From Singulisphaera sp. GP187 (GTDB taxonomy: Bacteria > Planctomycetota > Planctomycetia > Isosphaerales > Isosphaeraceae): DNA of 64,000 nt. The stretch covers positions 1,589,501 to 1,653,500 of the forward strand of contig NZ_FSRB01000001.1 in assembly GCF_900129635.1 (NCBI RefSeq), read 5' to 3'. Under the pieces are notes generated by a model, which was not told the DNA's origin, did not search any database, and saw only the letters and a list, made by a program, of their open reading frames with translations. A program made the translations under genes and the position numbers. Below, piece after piece: positions 33,751-42,723 of this stretch (positions are counted from its first letter, which is position 1; each line of letters starts with the position of its first letter).

Positions 33751-33996
33751 TCAGGCCACGTCCGCGTTCAGCGATGGCTCGTGTTCATGCGCCGGCTCTT
33801 GATCTTCATCGAGGTCAAGGTCGAAGTCGAATGCGAGATCCAGCTCGAGCGGGACGATTTCTTCGCGGTAGACGGTCACGTCGTTGGGGGCTTCGATGCC
33901 GATCCGGACCGAGTTACGATCGATCTTCACGATCGTGATCCGGACGTCCTGCCCCACCTTGACCCGTTGACCGAGCTTCCTGCTCAGTACCAACAT
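33751..33996 (-). CDS. csrA: Carbon storage regulator CsrA with acidic tail
   Basis: An 81-residue RNA-binding regulator. Residues 1-53 are a complete CsrA: MLVLSRKLGQRVKVGQDVRITIVKIDRNSVRIGIEAPNDVTVYREEI, containing the RNA-contacting first strand (LVLSRK) and the GIEAP...V-V-REE part of the second site. The normal protein ends near residue 60-70; here a strongly acidic tail follows (ELDLAFDFDLDLDEDQEPAHEHEP), which could mimic RNA or tune binding. GGAGTG lies upstream (TCCCTGAGG region). No flagellar gene is nearby. Confidence 0.94.
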   Translation of the reverse strand: MLVLSRKLGQRVKVGQDVRITIVKIDRNSVRIGIEAPNDVTVYREEIVPLELDLAFDFDLDLDEDQEPAHEHEPSLNADVA

Positions 33997-34312
33997 GGCT
34001 CACTCCTCCCTGAGGAACTTCAGAAACTGGAAAGCCGAAGTTGACTGGCCACAACGAGAGAGATGTGATTGCACCTGCCATGCCAAATTTGACGGTTCTC
34101 CCGATTGAAAGAATGGGAGAAAGTTGCAAGCTATGATTGGCTCATGGGTTGGATCTTTGTAAAGGATCGTAGGGTCATTGTTCGGACGGCTGTCTGTGTA
34201 AAAGTGTCCGTCCTGATTGTAAGTTTTTCCTTCAGACTTGAGCGAAATCGACCAAAGAGATGCCCAGATTCGTGTCGTTCGTTCCAATCATGACGTTGTT
34301 CGGGAGCGCCGA

Positions 34313-36871
34313 GTGAAGTTTCGACTGTCGGAAACCGGACGGACCACGACGATCGCAGTCGGCTTGCTCTGCCTCGGGATTGCCGCCTGGCTTTGGCCGA
34401 TCGGGTTCGGCGGGCAGATGCCGGTTGGGGGGGATGTCACCCAGTTTTCGCTTGGGCTGATGGCCGTGCTTCGGGATGCCATTCGATCCGCCCGGCTCCC
34501 GGTCTGGAACGACCGTTGGGGGTACGGCTTTCCCGGTCTGGCGGAGAGCCAGATGGGGGTCTACTACCCGCCCCACTGGGTGCTCTACGGACTCTTCCCG
34601 CTCGAAGCGGCGTACACCGCGAGCCTGGTCTTTCACACCTTGTTTGGCGGCCTGGGAACATACTGGGCCGCGCGTCGGTTCGGCGCGTCGCCCGTCGGGT
34701 CGGCTTTCGCCGGGTTCGCCTGGTGCTCGTCGGGGTTCTTCCTCATCCATCTGCCGCACCAGTGGGGGTACACCGTTGGCGCCTGGATGCCCTGGGCCTG
34801 GGGGCTCGCCTGGCTCATAGTCCGGGGCCAAGGGACCTGGCGCACCCCGTTCGTCCTGGCCCTCGTTCTGACCTTGCAGATTCTTCCTGGCCATTTCCAG
34901 TTGGCCTTCTACACGGAGGTCGGCGTGATCGTGCTCACGCTGGCCGGGGTTTCCCGAGGTCCGAGGGCCTGGCAGGGGCCTCTGACAGTCGCGGTCGCAT
35001 TGCTGGCGGTTGCCCCCTTGGCGGCGCTCCAGGTGATTCCGACCGCCCGCCTGGCGCATCTTGCCGCGGCCGCGCGCGACTTCGAGTATCTCTCCGGGTT
35101 TTCCGCCACGCCGCTTCACCTGGTGAGTTTTGTGGCGCCGGGGCTCTTTCATCGCTCCCCGCTCTGGCGTCCGCTTGCCTGGGATCCGTTTCATACGTCG
35201 CCGGAGGAGTATCTCGGCTACATCGGGCTTGTCCCGCTTTATCTCGCCTTGGTGGCGATCCTCCGTGGCTTTCGCCGCGATCCGGCGGCCAGGGCCTTGG
35301 CCTTGCTGGTGCTCGTGACGGCCCTCCTGAGCTTTGGTCCTTACGTGCCAGGTTTTCGGCTCTTGATCCGAGTCCCCGGCTTCTCGTTCTTTCGGGCGTC
35401 GGCGCGCTGGTCGCTGGCGACCGGACTGGCACTCTCCCTGTTGGCGGGAAAAGGGTTCGATCTTTGGCAAGGGTGGCGTCGCACTCGGATGACTCTCGCC
35501 GGGTTTGCCGGCATGGCCGTGGTGGCCCCCTTGTTGGTGCTGCTGGTGCTGGAACTTGCGCTGGCGAGTCCCACGCAGCCAGCAGGAGGTTCGGGAATCG
35601 CCGCGACGGTCAGTCGGACACTGAACTCGTTCTCGGTGGCCCGTGTCTTCGCACGAGAAGGGGGCGACGATCCACTCGGTCGACCTGCCGCGACTTCCTC
35701 CTCCCTGGAAACGATGAGGAGGCTCGCCCGAACGCCGCAGGACGATCTTCGGATCCAGGCGACGCTCGCGCGGCAGAACCGACCTTGGCGGAGCGCCTCG
35801 GATCGTACGTTTGAAAAACAACGGTTTTCGATCTATCGCCAGGAACTGGGGGTGTCATCGATCCTCGTCGTTGCGTTACTTGCGATCGCTCCGTTTGCGG
35901 GGCGAACGCGGTTTTTCGCAACGGCGCTTGTCGGTTTGACCGCGCTCGATCTTTGTCTTGCGGGGCGTCATCGCTTGACGGACCTGGGACCGATCCGACC
36001 CTTGGTGGACCAGAGTCCCGTGCTTGCAAACCTCGCTACGAAACGGCCGGGGAGTCGAACGGCCGACACGCTACGGAACATGCCGATGGTCGCCGGCGCG
36101 GCGCCGATCCTCGCGTACCGCACGCTCGACCTGCCCTGCATGGCGGAACTGACCGGTGTGGCGGTCTCGCCCCTGGGACTTCCCGGGCGGGACCCAGCGA
36201 TCGCCGAGGCGTTGCGGATCAGCGGTGTCTCCACGCGGATCCTCGACCCGTTCGAGACGCGCCAATGGCAGAACTCTTCCCTCAGCCTGCCGGGATGGGA
36301 CGTCCAGGAGACCGTGCAGGATGCCACGCTCGCCGGCTGGCTCTACTCCGACGCCTGGGTCGCCCAGCAAGGCCCGCGCGCCACTCACTTTTCGCTCTTG
36401 CGTCCCCGGCACGCGCCGGCGGTTGCCTGGCTCATCCCCTTGACGACCGAGCGAAAAGCGGAGATCCTAAAATCCCGCACGAGTCAGACGGAGCAAGTTT
36501 TTCACACGCTTCGTGACGCCACTCCTCTACCGGCCGAACGAGTGAGCCCAACGCAGGTCAATCTCACCATCGACGTGGCCGGGCCCGCGGTCGTGATCGT
36601 CTCGCAACTGGCCGACCCGCAGTGGCGTGCCCGCTGGGTCGGCCCCGAGGGGGAGCGAGACGCGCCCATCAGGCCGATCTTCACGGCGAAAGACGACGTG
36701 GGCTGGCAGGTGGTGGAGACACCCGACTCGGGGCGCTGGACGTTGCGGATGAACTACGAGGCCCGGGATGTGCGAATCGGCCTGATCGTCTCGACGATCG
36801 CCTGGGCGGTCCTTTTTCTGATTTATTTTCTCACTTCTCGAATTGTGAAACGAACGAAGGGTCACTCATGA
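34313..36871 (+). CDS. Large polytopic membrane protein, YfhO-like
   Basis: An 852-residue protein; GTG 34313 with GGGAG upstream is preferred over TTG 34238. The first 500 residues hold at least ten hydrophobic segments, with a loop PVGGDVTQFSL, PVWNDRWGYGFPGLAESQMGVYYPPHWVLYGL in the first long external loop, which resembles the YfhO/GT-C-like membrane glycosyltransferase group (an Asp in the first loop and PP-H-W motif). A soluble part of about 270 residues follows, then one C-terminal helix (VSTIAWAVLFLIYFL). Role in cell-surface polymer glycosylation is an inference. Its stop overlaps the argC start by four bases (ATGA). Confidence 0.75.
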   Translation: MKFRLSETGRTTTIAVGLLCLGIAAWLWPIGFGGQMPVGGDVTQFSLGLMAVLRDAIRSARLPVWNDRWGYGFPGLAESQMGVYYPPHWVLYGLFPLEAAYTASLVFHTLFGGLGTYWAARRFGASPVGSAFAGFAWCSSGFFLIHLPHQWGYTVGAWMPWAWGLAWLIVRGQGTWRTPFVLALVLTLQILPGHFQLAFYTEVGVIVLTLAGVSRGPRAWQGPLTVAVALLAVAPLAALQVIPTARLAHLAAAARDFEYLSGFSATPLHLVSFVAPGLFHRSPLWRPLAWDPFHTSPEEYLGYIGLVPLYLALVAILRGFRRDPAARALALLVLVTALLSFGPYVPGFRLLIRVPGFSFFRASARWSLATGLALSLLAGKGFDLWQGWRRTRMTLAGFAGMAVVAPLLVLLVLELALASPTQPAGGSGIAATVSRTLNSFSVARVFAREGGDDPLGRPAATSSSLETMRRLARTPQDDLRIQATLARQNRPWRSASDRTFEKQRFSIYRQELGVSSILVVALLAIAPFAGRTRFFATALVGLTALDLCLAGRHRLTDLGPIRPLVDQSPVLANLATKRPGSRTADTLRNMPMVAGAAPILAYRTLDLPCMAELTGVAVSPLGLPGRDPAIAEALRISGVSTRILDPFETRQWQNSSLSLPGWDVQETVQDATLAGWLYSDAWVAQQGPRATHFSLLRPRHAPAVAWLIPLTTERKAEILKSRTSQTEQVFHTLRDATPLPAERVSPTQVNLTIDVAGPAVVIVSQLADPQWRARWVGPEGERDAPIRPIFTAKDDVGWQVVETPDSGRWTLRMNYEARDVRIGLIVSTIAWAVLFLIYFLTSRIVKRTKGHS

Positions 36872-37892
36872 AGACGGGCGTGGCGATTGTCGGTGCCTCG
36901 GGATATGCGTCGCGGGAACTAATCCGCATTCTTTTGAATCACCCGGGCGCGGAGATCCGGGTGGCGACCTCGCGCCAGGACGAGTCGCCCCGGGTCGATG
37001 CGCTGCACCCGAGCCTGGCGGGTCGGATCGACCTTGCCTGCGAGCCGTTCGATGCGGATCGGCTGGCGGAACGCGCTCGCGTGGCCTTTCTCGCGCTGCC
37101 GCACACGGCGAGCATGGCGGTCGTCGCGTCGCTCCGTGAGCGCGACGTCCGGGTCATCGACCTGAGCGCGGATTATCGGCTGACCGATGCGCAAGTCTAT
37201 GCCGATTGGTACGGCCACCCCCACACCGATTCCGCCGGTCTGAAAGAGGCCGTGTACGGGCTCCCCGAACTCTATCGCGCGTCGATCCCACCGGCCGGTC
37301 TGATCGCCAACCCGGGCTGTTATACCTCGACGAGTATTCTGGCGCTGGCGCCTCTGATTCGTGAGAACCTCGTTGAGCGGACCGGGATCGTGATCGACGC
37401 CAAGAGCGGAGTCTCGGGCGCGGGCCGGTCGCCGAAGTTGTCCACCCATTACCCGAATGCAACGAGAGTTTTTCCGCCTACAGCGTCGGCAAGCACCGCC
37501 ACACACCCGAGATCGACCAGGTCCTCAGCGATGTCGGCCGCGCCCAGGGTGATCCGGTCGAAGTCATCTTCACCCCGCACCTGGTCCCGATGGATCGCGG
37601 TATCTTCGCCACGATCTACGCGACCCCCCGAGGGCCAGTCGTCGAGCACGACCTGCTCGACCTCTATCGGTCGTTCTACGAGCAAAGCCCGTTCGTCCGG
37701 GTCGTGAGCCACCTTCCCGCGACCAAGGATTCGGCGTTCACCAATTATTGTGATATCACCGTACGAGTGGTGCGAGGCAAGGTCGTGGTCCTGGCCTGTC
37801 TCGATAACCTGCTCAAAGGCGCGTCCGGTGTCGCCGTCCAGAACTTCAACCTGATGTTCGGGCATCCGGAGACCACGGGACTCGCACTCTAA
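36868..37892 (+). pseudogene. argC: N-acetyl-gamma-glutamyl-phosphate reductase gene with a one-base frameshift
   Basis: ATG 36868 starts a normal ArgC: VAIVGASGYASRELIRILLNHPGAE, LALPHTASMAV, DLSADYRL, then the catalytic Cys in LIANPGCYTSTSILAL and [16 protein letters not shown]. After 37455 the frame breaks. If one G is restored there, translation continues [37 protein letters not shown] and to the stop at 37890-37892, for 341 residues. Everything else is intact. ArgC makes N-acetylglutamate semialdehyde in arginine synthesis, so either a second copy exists, the cell needs arginine, or this is a base error. Confidence 0.9.
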
Positions 37893-37938
37893 AGCGATTC
37901 CGGCGGTGGGCTGCTGGTGAGGTTAGAAAGCACGAAAC

Positions 37939-37973
37939 TGCACGGGCCAACTCTCCGAGGCTTGGCCCGTGCA
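37939..37973 (+). terminator. Hairpin after argC
   Basis: TGCACGGGCCAA at 37939-37950 is exactly complementary to 37962-37973 around an 11-nt loop, 46 nt after the argC stop. No T-run follows, but the 12-bp G+C-rich stem and position suit a terminator; it also separates argC from the convergent broken gene. Confidence 0.6.
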
Positions 37974-38165
37974 TGGGGCGACTCATCGAGATGAATCGAG
38001 TCTTCGATTTCGATGCGGTGCGTCGCTCCACTCAATCATTTGGTGGCCTTAGTTCAAGTTTCGCATAAACAGGGACGGATCGGGAGCGGCCCGAGGCCTG
38101 TTATCGACCCCGGCGACCCCTTGATCAAGTGCGAGTGAGGGCCGAAATCTCCGGCCGATGTCGGC

Positions 38166-39530
38166 TCAGCCCGCGCGGCTGAGAAACTCGGTGAGCTGCG
38201 CAATCCAGGCTTTTAGGTCATACCGGTTGGATAGCGCTCCCTCGGTTTTCTCCTCATAGCTGACCCGCCTCAAGGTCGTCAGCAGGTCGGCAAACGAGGC
38301 CTCTTGCTTCTTCGGATACCACGGGCGGACCGGAAAACGAAGAAATCGATGACCGGTCTGGTGGAACCAAACCACCACCAAGCTGTAGAGAAACAACGCC
38401 ATCGGCGCGGTTCGCTCGATGGCCTTGGGGAGGCGATTGGCGGGATCCTCGAGGCCGAGAAGTTGCTTGGTATTTTCAAAAGTACATTCGATTGCCCAAC
38501 GGTACGAGTAGGCCGAGAGAATCTGCGGGACGGTCCAATCGAGCTTGGTGCAGTAGAACATCTGATCGGGACGTTTCCCCTGGAGGTCACGCACCAAGAC
38601 GATCGTCAGGAGTCGGTCCTTGCCGGCCTTGTAGTAGAGGGCCTGGATCGTCTTGACCGCCAAGCTGGCATGGAGCCCGAACTGGTCAAAGTCGTGTGGG
38701 GTCCAGGGTTGATTCGCATCCTCGGCCCACTCCTTCATGCCGGGGAGGCGCTGGCCTTTCTTGCGGGGCGCCCCTTTGGATTTCTCCTCCTTGGGAGGCG
38801 CTGGCTCATAGAGGGCCCCCTTGGGATGGACATGGCTAATGAGATGGACCGTGGGCGGAAGTTGGCCGAGGATGCTCTGGCCCCCATAGGCGCTGTCGCC
38901 GGTGATGACGATCTCGTCGTCGGGGAACCAGTCCGCCGCCAAGTGGATCAATTCCATCGCGAGTTCGGGGCGGGTGCGATGATTGGGATCGGGCTTTGCC
39001 TTTTTCTTTTTCTGGTTCTTTTTGCCCTTGGTTAAGCCTTGGCGGTTGACATAGAGCCGCATGGCGATGGGCAAGGCAAAGACTTTGGTCGGTGCCCAGA
39101 ACGGGTGGACGACGATCAGGCAGAGGACGACCCAGTCGTGTCCCCAACTGACGAGAGCTTTGGCTCGACTGGAGATGAGTGGGTCGTAGTGCATGCCGGC
39201 GCCGTAGAGGGTGAGTCCGCGTTTTCGGCAGAGGGTGTCGTCGACGGCCCAGTAAAAAGTGGCGCCCGGTGCGAGGATGGAGACGACAAGCTTGGCCAGG
39301 GACATCGAGAAGTGATCGAGGTCCCAAGCGGCATGGCTGAAGAAGCGATGGAAGCGTGACCAATGTCCGATGCCAACCTGGCCGCTGGAGAAGATGAGTT
39401 CGGTAATATAGCGGTGGCGATTCGAGAGGATCCAGCCGGAGGCGATCAAGGTGAAGGTGTGGAAGGAGGGATTGGTGAAGACGGGTGTGAATTGCTGTAG
39501 CAAGAGGAGGAAGGAGGGTGTAAGTTCCAT
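38166..39530 (-). CDS. IS701-type DDE transposase
   Basis: A 454-residue transposase. Catalytic Asp residues appear in FYWAVDDTLCRKRG and IVITGDSAYGGQS, and the Glu in YSYRWAIECTFENTKQLLGLEDPANR. The layout, with the DDT motif and a C-terminal E-x6-K/Q, is that of the IS701 family. A lysine-rich segment (GKKNQKKKKAKPDPN) lies near residue 175. No interruption is visible, so the enzyme may be functional. Confidence 0.9.
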   Translation of the reverse strand: MELTPSFLLLLQQFTPVFTNPSFHTFTLIASGWILSNRHRYITELIFSSGQVGIGHWSRFHRFFSHAAWDLDHFSMSLAKLVVSILAPGATFYWAVDDTLCRKRGLTLYGAGMHYDPLISSRAKALVSWGHDWVVLCLIVVHPFWAPTKVFALPIAMRLYVNRQGLTKGKKNQKKKKAKPDPNHRTRPELAMELIHLAADWFPDDEIVITGDSAYGGQSILGQLPPTVHLISHVHPKGALYEPAPPKEEKSKGAPRKKGQRLPGMKEWAEDANQPWTPHDFDQFGLHASLAVKTIQALYYKAGKDRLLTIVLVRDLQGKRPDQMFYCTKLDWTVPQILSAYSYRWAIECTFENTKQLLGLEDPANRLPKAIERTAPMALFLYSLVVVWFHQTGHRFLRFPVRPWYPKKQEASFADLLTTLRRVSYEEKTEGALSNRYDLKAWIAQLTEFLSRAG

Positions 39531-39532
39531 GG

Positions 39533-39617
39533 GTCGGCGTCCTGTGTCAGGGGAAATTGTTCGGTGTAAGGCCCAAACAATTTGCCAAAAACTGACAGAG
39601 ACGCCGACGTTTTTTTT
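39533..39617 (+). terminator. Inverted repeat plus T-run inside the IS701 element
   Basis: GTCGGCGTC at 39533-39541 is complementary to GACGCCGAC at 39600-39608 with partial pairing further in, followed by a run of eight T. Read on the plus strand it looks like an intrinsic terminator that would protect the transposase promoter region from, or shield neighbours against, read-through. Confidence 0.45.
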
Positions 39618-39680
39618 GGAGCCCTATTGAATCTACAAGTCGGAATTTGACATTTGGGAAAAGTGCGAAACTTGAACTTA

Positions 39681-41000
39681 GGAATAGGCCGGGAATAACT
39701 TCCCGTTTTCATGCTGGTTTGGGGAGAGCCCGGTAGTTCCATTTGGGCAGGACTTTGTCGAAGACAATTTTCATGCCCTCCTTGAATCCCTCGGCGCACT
39801 TCATGCCGGTCTGATACACCTTCTCAAGGATTCGCACTGCCACCTTCAAGCCCGTGGCAGTCTCGGTCTTGGAGATGTAGTACTGGACGGTCTCCAACGT
39901 TCGAAAGATCACCCCGCGGCAGGCCCGCGTCACGTGCGGGAAGAGGCGGTGCTCGATCGGGTTGTACTTCGAGCAGTACGGCGGGTAATGGGCGATTCGG
40001 ATCTCGATGCCCAGCCGATTCGCCAACTTCTGAAGTTGCTCCTTGAATACATATCTCGACGCACTATTGCTACCTCCGCCGTCGCACAGCACCAGCAGTT
40101 TCTTTGCCCCGGGATAGGCCAACCGACCGTGGTATTCCCACCAAGCCGCAATGCTGTCACAGGCCAGTTCGCTGGTGTCGTGGCTGGTGTTGAGGTGGAC
40201 GAATCCAAGGTTCCGCCCCACGTCGTAGATCCCGTGCGGGATCACAGTACCCGAGCCCATGCTCCCGAAGTCATGGTCGTTGACCACGATCGTTTCTTGA
40301 GTATCGATCACCCCGTCGCGTTGGAAATCGCCCAGCAATTCCTTCTTCTTCGTGTCGATGCTGATTACCGGCAAGCCGGCCTTCAAGTACCTCTTCTTGA
40401 GACGGGAGATATTCTCGAACTGGGCGTTGCGATCCGGGTGGCGCGGCCCCATCGTCTTCTTCTTCACCGCCTTCCGCCTGCGGTAACCATGCTTCCGGAG
40501 CAACTTCGAGACGATGTCGCGACTGACGCGTGTCCCCAATTCCTCCATCCGCTTGGCGATCTGGCGCCGCGACAAGTTGGTCCATTTCACTTCGAGTCGC
40601 ATCGGGTCGCCCGCGGTGTGGTCCTCAAGGACCTTGTGAAAGTTCGCTTCGATGGCCGAGTCGACCTCGATCAACCGTTTCCGGCCGCCCCTTTTTTGCG
40701 AGTGCGGCCCGTGTCCAGGTCGTCCTCGCCTTCCAACTCCCCGAGGCCTAACCGGATCGTCTTCGGGTCGCACTCCAGGACACCCGCGATGTATTCGACC
40801 CCGCCGTGCCCCAACTTCGCGGCCTCGATCGCCGCATACCGCCGCCGGTCGTTCTCTTTCAACGAGCCGAAGAGCCGTTTCATCATCCGTTGGACTGTCG
40901 GTGTGTAGGCTTCCATGTGACCCTCCCGTATACTCCCTCCAAACATCTGGTCTGACATCCTAACCGATGCCAACCACGGAAGTTATCCCCGGCCTATTCC
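39681..41000. mobile_element. ISAzo13-type insertion sequence, 1320 bp
   Basis: The left end GGAATAGGCCGGGAATAACT (39681 on) matches the reverse complement of the right end 40976-41000 over about 25 bases with one mismatch and one gap. TTA stands directly outside both ends (39678-39680 and 41001-41003). It is joined without spacer, apart from the TTA, to the IS701 element. Confidence 0.88.
39709..40916 (-). CDS. ISAzo13-family transposase in two overlapping frames
   Basis: The start ATG 40916 (MEAYTPTVQRMMKRLF) has GGGAGG five bases upstream. The first frame encodes the N-terminal helix-turn-helix part (RRRYAAIEAAKLGHGGVEYIAGVLECDPKTI, LGELEG) and runs out at 40671. The second, in the -1 frame, begins around the A6 run at 40697-40692 and encodes the DDE part: VISIDTKKKELLGDF, KKLLVLCDGGGSNSASRYVF and HYPPYCSKYNPIEHRLFPH, ending 39709. 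The junction codons are C AAA AAA GGG. Either programmed -1 frameshifting or transcript slippage makes a full protein, or the gene is broken. Confidence 0.85.
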
Positions 41001-41623
41001 TTATCGCGGGGGATCCGAATCTCGTAAGTGACCACATTCGCGTCTTCACTCGGGTCGATCGCGATCACCGCATCGAACTGGCCAAGGGGGAGGTCCGTCC
41101 AGAGCAGCGGATCCGTGCTGATCGGTACGAATCCGATCGGGCCGCCGTGGTCGTTGGGGGTCTACTCGACGTGGTTCTCGCCGTCGGGGAAGGCCACCAC
41201 CGGTTTACGATCCGCACGAGACTCGTCGCCAGGTCGGCACCGATGGCTGAAGCCGAGGACCCCTGGCCCGGACAGGACGGCTCCGAGAAACTGTCCCTGG
41301 TTGTTCGGACGTGCCTCGTAGAATGCCCCGCAGACGGTCCCTCCCTTGCTCGCACTCGCCACGTACCCCATCACGCCACGCGCAAAGGGTTTGAAAGTGA
41401 TTGTGGTGTTCAAATGAACGCTGTCAAGACCTGGCCGTTTTTTTGCTGGATGAGCGTAGGGAACTCGTACCTCGACGCGTCCGGCGTCTCGTCCTCAAGG
41501 GGAATACTCAGCCTGCGGCGATGGGAACGACGACGCGATCGTTGCCCCTTGCCGTAGCGGCGAAATCCTCAATGTGACGGCTTGTCGATCGATGAACGAT
41601 GCCCCTGATTGGGGGAGGATAGC

Positions 41624-41644
41624 CGTCTTGATAAAATCAAGACG
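41624..41644. repeat. Perfect short palindrome
   Basis: CGTCTTGAT (41624-41632), AAA, ATCAAGACG (41636-41644): 9-bp arms with a 3-nt centre, about 92 nt before the exported-protein start at 41736. It may be an operator or a small terminator for the broken gene's neighbourhood. Confidence 0.4.
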
Positions 41645-41735
41645 TGTGACCGATCGGTATCGATCCTGGAGTGCCTGATTCTGGGCCCGTGGTAGGACGA
41701 CTCGGGGCGGCGAAGTGTTTGCTTGAGAAGGAGGG

Positions 41736-42269
41736 ATGATGAGTTACCGGCAATTTCTGTTCATTCTCTCGGGTTTGCTGGCTTACGGGGGGCTCGATCA
41801 ATTGGGGCTTGCCCAAGCCCCCACGAAGACACCACCTGCCGCCAGCTCCGGTTCTGCGTCGAAATACCACGGCCGTGAATGGATCAAGCCGCCACCCGAG
41901 GGCCTTTTTCCTGAGGAAGGAACCCAGGATGTGGAGGACGCTGCGATTTATGAGGTTGTGGCCTCGAAGAAGTACGTGGCGACCGACCGGGACCTCAAAA
42001 GTCAGAACCACGTGAAGCTCATGCATGATGATGCCGTCTATTTCACCGGCCACTACTTTCGATGCCCGCGGGGAAAGACGCCCTACCTCGTCCGGGCCGT
42101 CTTCGGGCATGGAGGAACCGGCCGGTATTCCGTCAGGCGATTTGGGCGGAAATTGCTCGTCGAGCACGGTTCGCTGGGGAGGAGTGATGCCGCGAACAAA
42201 TCGGCGCTTGTGGTCAATCTGGATTTCGAGCCCGAAGCGCTGCATACGCTGGTACGAATCGCCGAGTGA
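41736..42269 (+). CDS. Exported hypothetical protein
   Basis: A 177-residue protein starting at ATG 41736 or 41739, with GAGAAGGAGG about eight bases upstream. The signal peptide runs to about residue 27 (FLFILSGLLAYGG...GLAQA). The mature part has a Pro/Ser/Ala linker (TKTPPAASSGSASK), an acidic segment, then a compact domain ending RKLLVEHGSLG and EPEALHTLVRIAE. I do not recognise the family. The good ribosome site and signal peptide support a real secreted protein. Confidence 0.68.
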   Translation: MMSYRQFLFILSGLLAYGGLDQLGLAQAPTKTPPAASSGSASKYHGREWIKPPPEGLFPEEGTQDVEDAAIYEVVASKKYVATDRDLKSQNHVKLMHDDAVYFTGHYFRCPRGKTPYLVRAVFGHGGTGRYSVRRFGRKLLVEHGSLGRSDAANKSALVVNLDFEPEALHTLVRIAE

Positions 42270-42282
42270 CGCCGTCACAGCC

Positions 42283-42524
42283 AATTTCGATTTTTTAAAC
42301 GAACAGAAATGCTGATGGAACGAAGCCGGGCGACGCGGAGCCGTTGGCTCGCGTCGCCCGGTGGATTTGGCTGTTGTTTACTCTTTCGGGCTCAATGAGA
42401 AGAGGCCGCCTTCACCGGTCCCGGGGCCGCTCTTCCCCCCTTGAGCGGCACCTTGCGTTCGCCGGCCGCCTGGGATCGAGGCGTGGCGACGTCGAATTTC
42501 GACGCGTCGAACCCTTCGAGCGCG
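42283..42524 (-). pseudogene. Scrambled partial copy of rpsA and its 3' flank
   Basis: 42283-42362 resembles one unit of the 96-bp repeat found after rpsA (47094-47189). 42368-42460 is a nearly exact copy of the rpsA 3' end (47194-47285). From TTGCGTTC at 42453-42460 the sequence switches to the rpsA N-terminal region (48349-48420). The two source sites share TTGCGTTC, so 1071 bp were lost by recombination at an 8-bp microhomology. One C is missing in a C-run. It ends abruptly at 42524 and cannot encode protein. Confidence 0.88.
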
Positions 42525-42723
42525 GGCATTCATTTTCGACGAGCCGCGACAGAGCGAAAGCACCGATGATTTTCGCAGTTTCCGCAACGGGTTGGTTTGC
42601 AGTAGCACGGCCGGCCTGGCCGTATTTCCCTCGAGTTCGGCGCGAGTCCGAGGGATTGCCATGGGCCGCGGGGGATACGGTCGGGCCGGTCCTACCTACC
42701 TGAACGCGGCATCTGTGTCGTGA

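Larger units (their letters stand above)
38052..39677. mobile_element. IS701-type insertion sequence, 1626 bp
   Basis: The left end GTTCAAGTTTCGCA (38052-38065) is exactly complementary to 39664-39677. The outside bases are TTA on the left (38049-38051) and TTA on the right (39678-39680); because the repeat ends are symmetric the duplication could be read as 3 to 5 bp (CTTAG). Between the transposase start and the right end lies an inverted repeat (39533-39541 with 39600-39608) followed by eight T. Confidence 0.85.
38036..41497 (-). pseudogene. Decayed gene of unknown function interrupted near its 3' end by two IS elements
   Basis: The parts are 41497-41001 and 38051-38036 on the minus strand. 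Protein-like sequence includes FARGVMGYVASASKGGTV, CGAFYEARPNNQGQFLGAVL, then a TAG at 41162-41164 where Trp is likely, then TPNDHGGPIGFVPISTDPLL, FDAVIAIDPSEDANVV and TYEIRIPRDK. Excising both elements and extra TTA copies lets the frame run on as ATK to a TGA at 38036-38038. Upstream of about 41413 another frame looks better (SRYEFPTLIQQKNGQV), so there is a frameshift too. It was probably dead before or soon after the insertions. The family is not recognised. Confidence 0.7.

Noticed and set aside
40967..41557. 196-codon plus-strand frame beside the ISAzo13 element
   Set aside because: It begins inside the IS inverted repeat and is antisense to the better-supported decayed gene.
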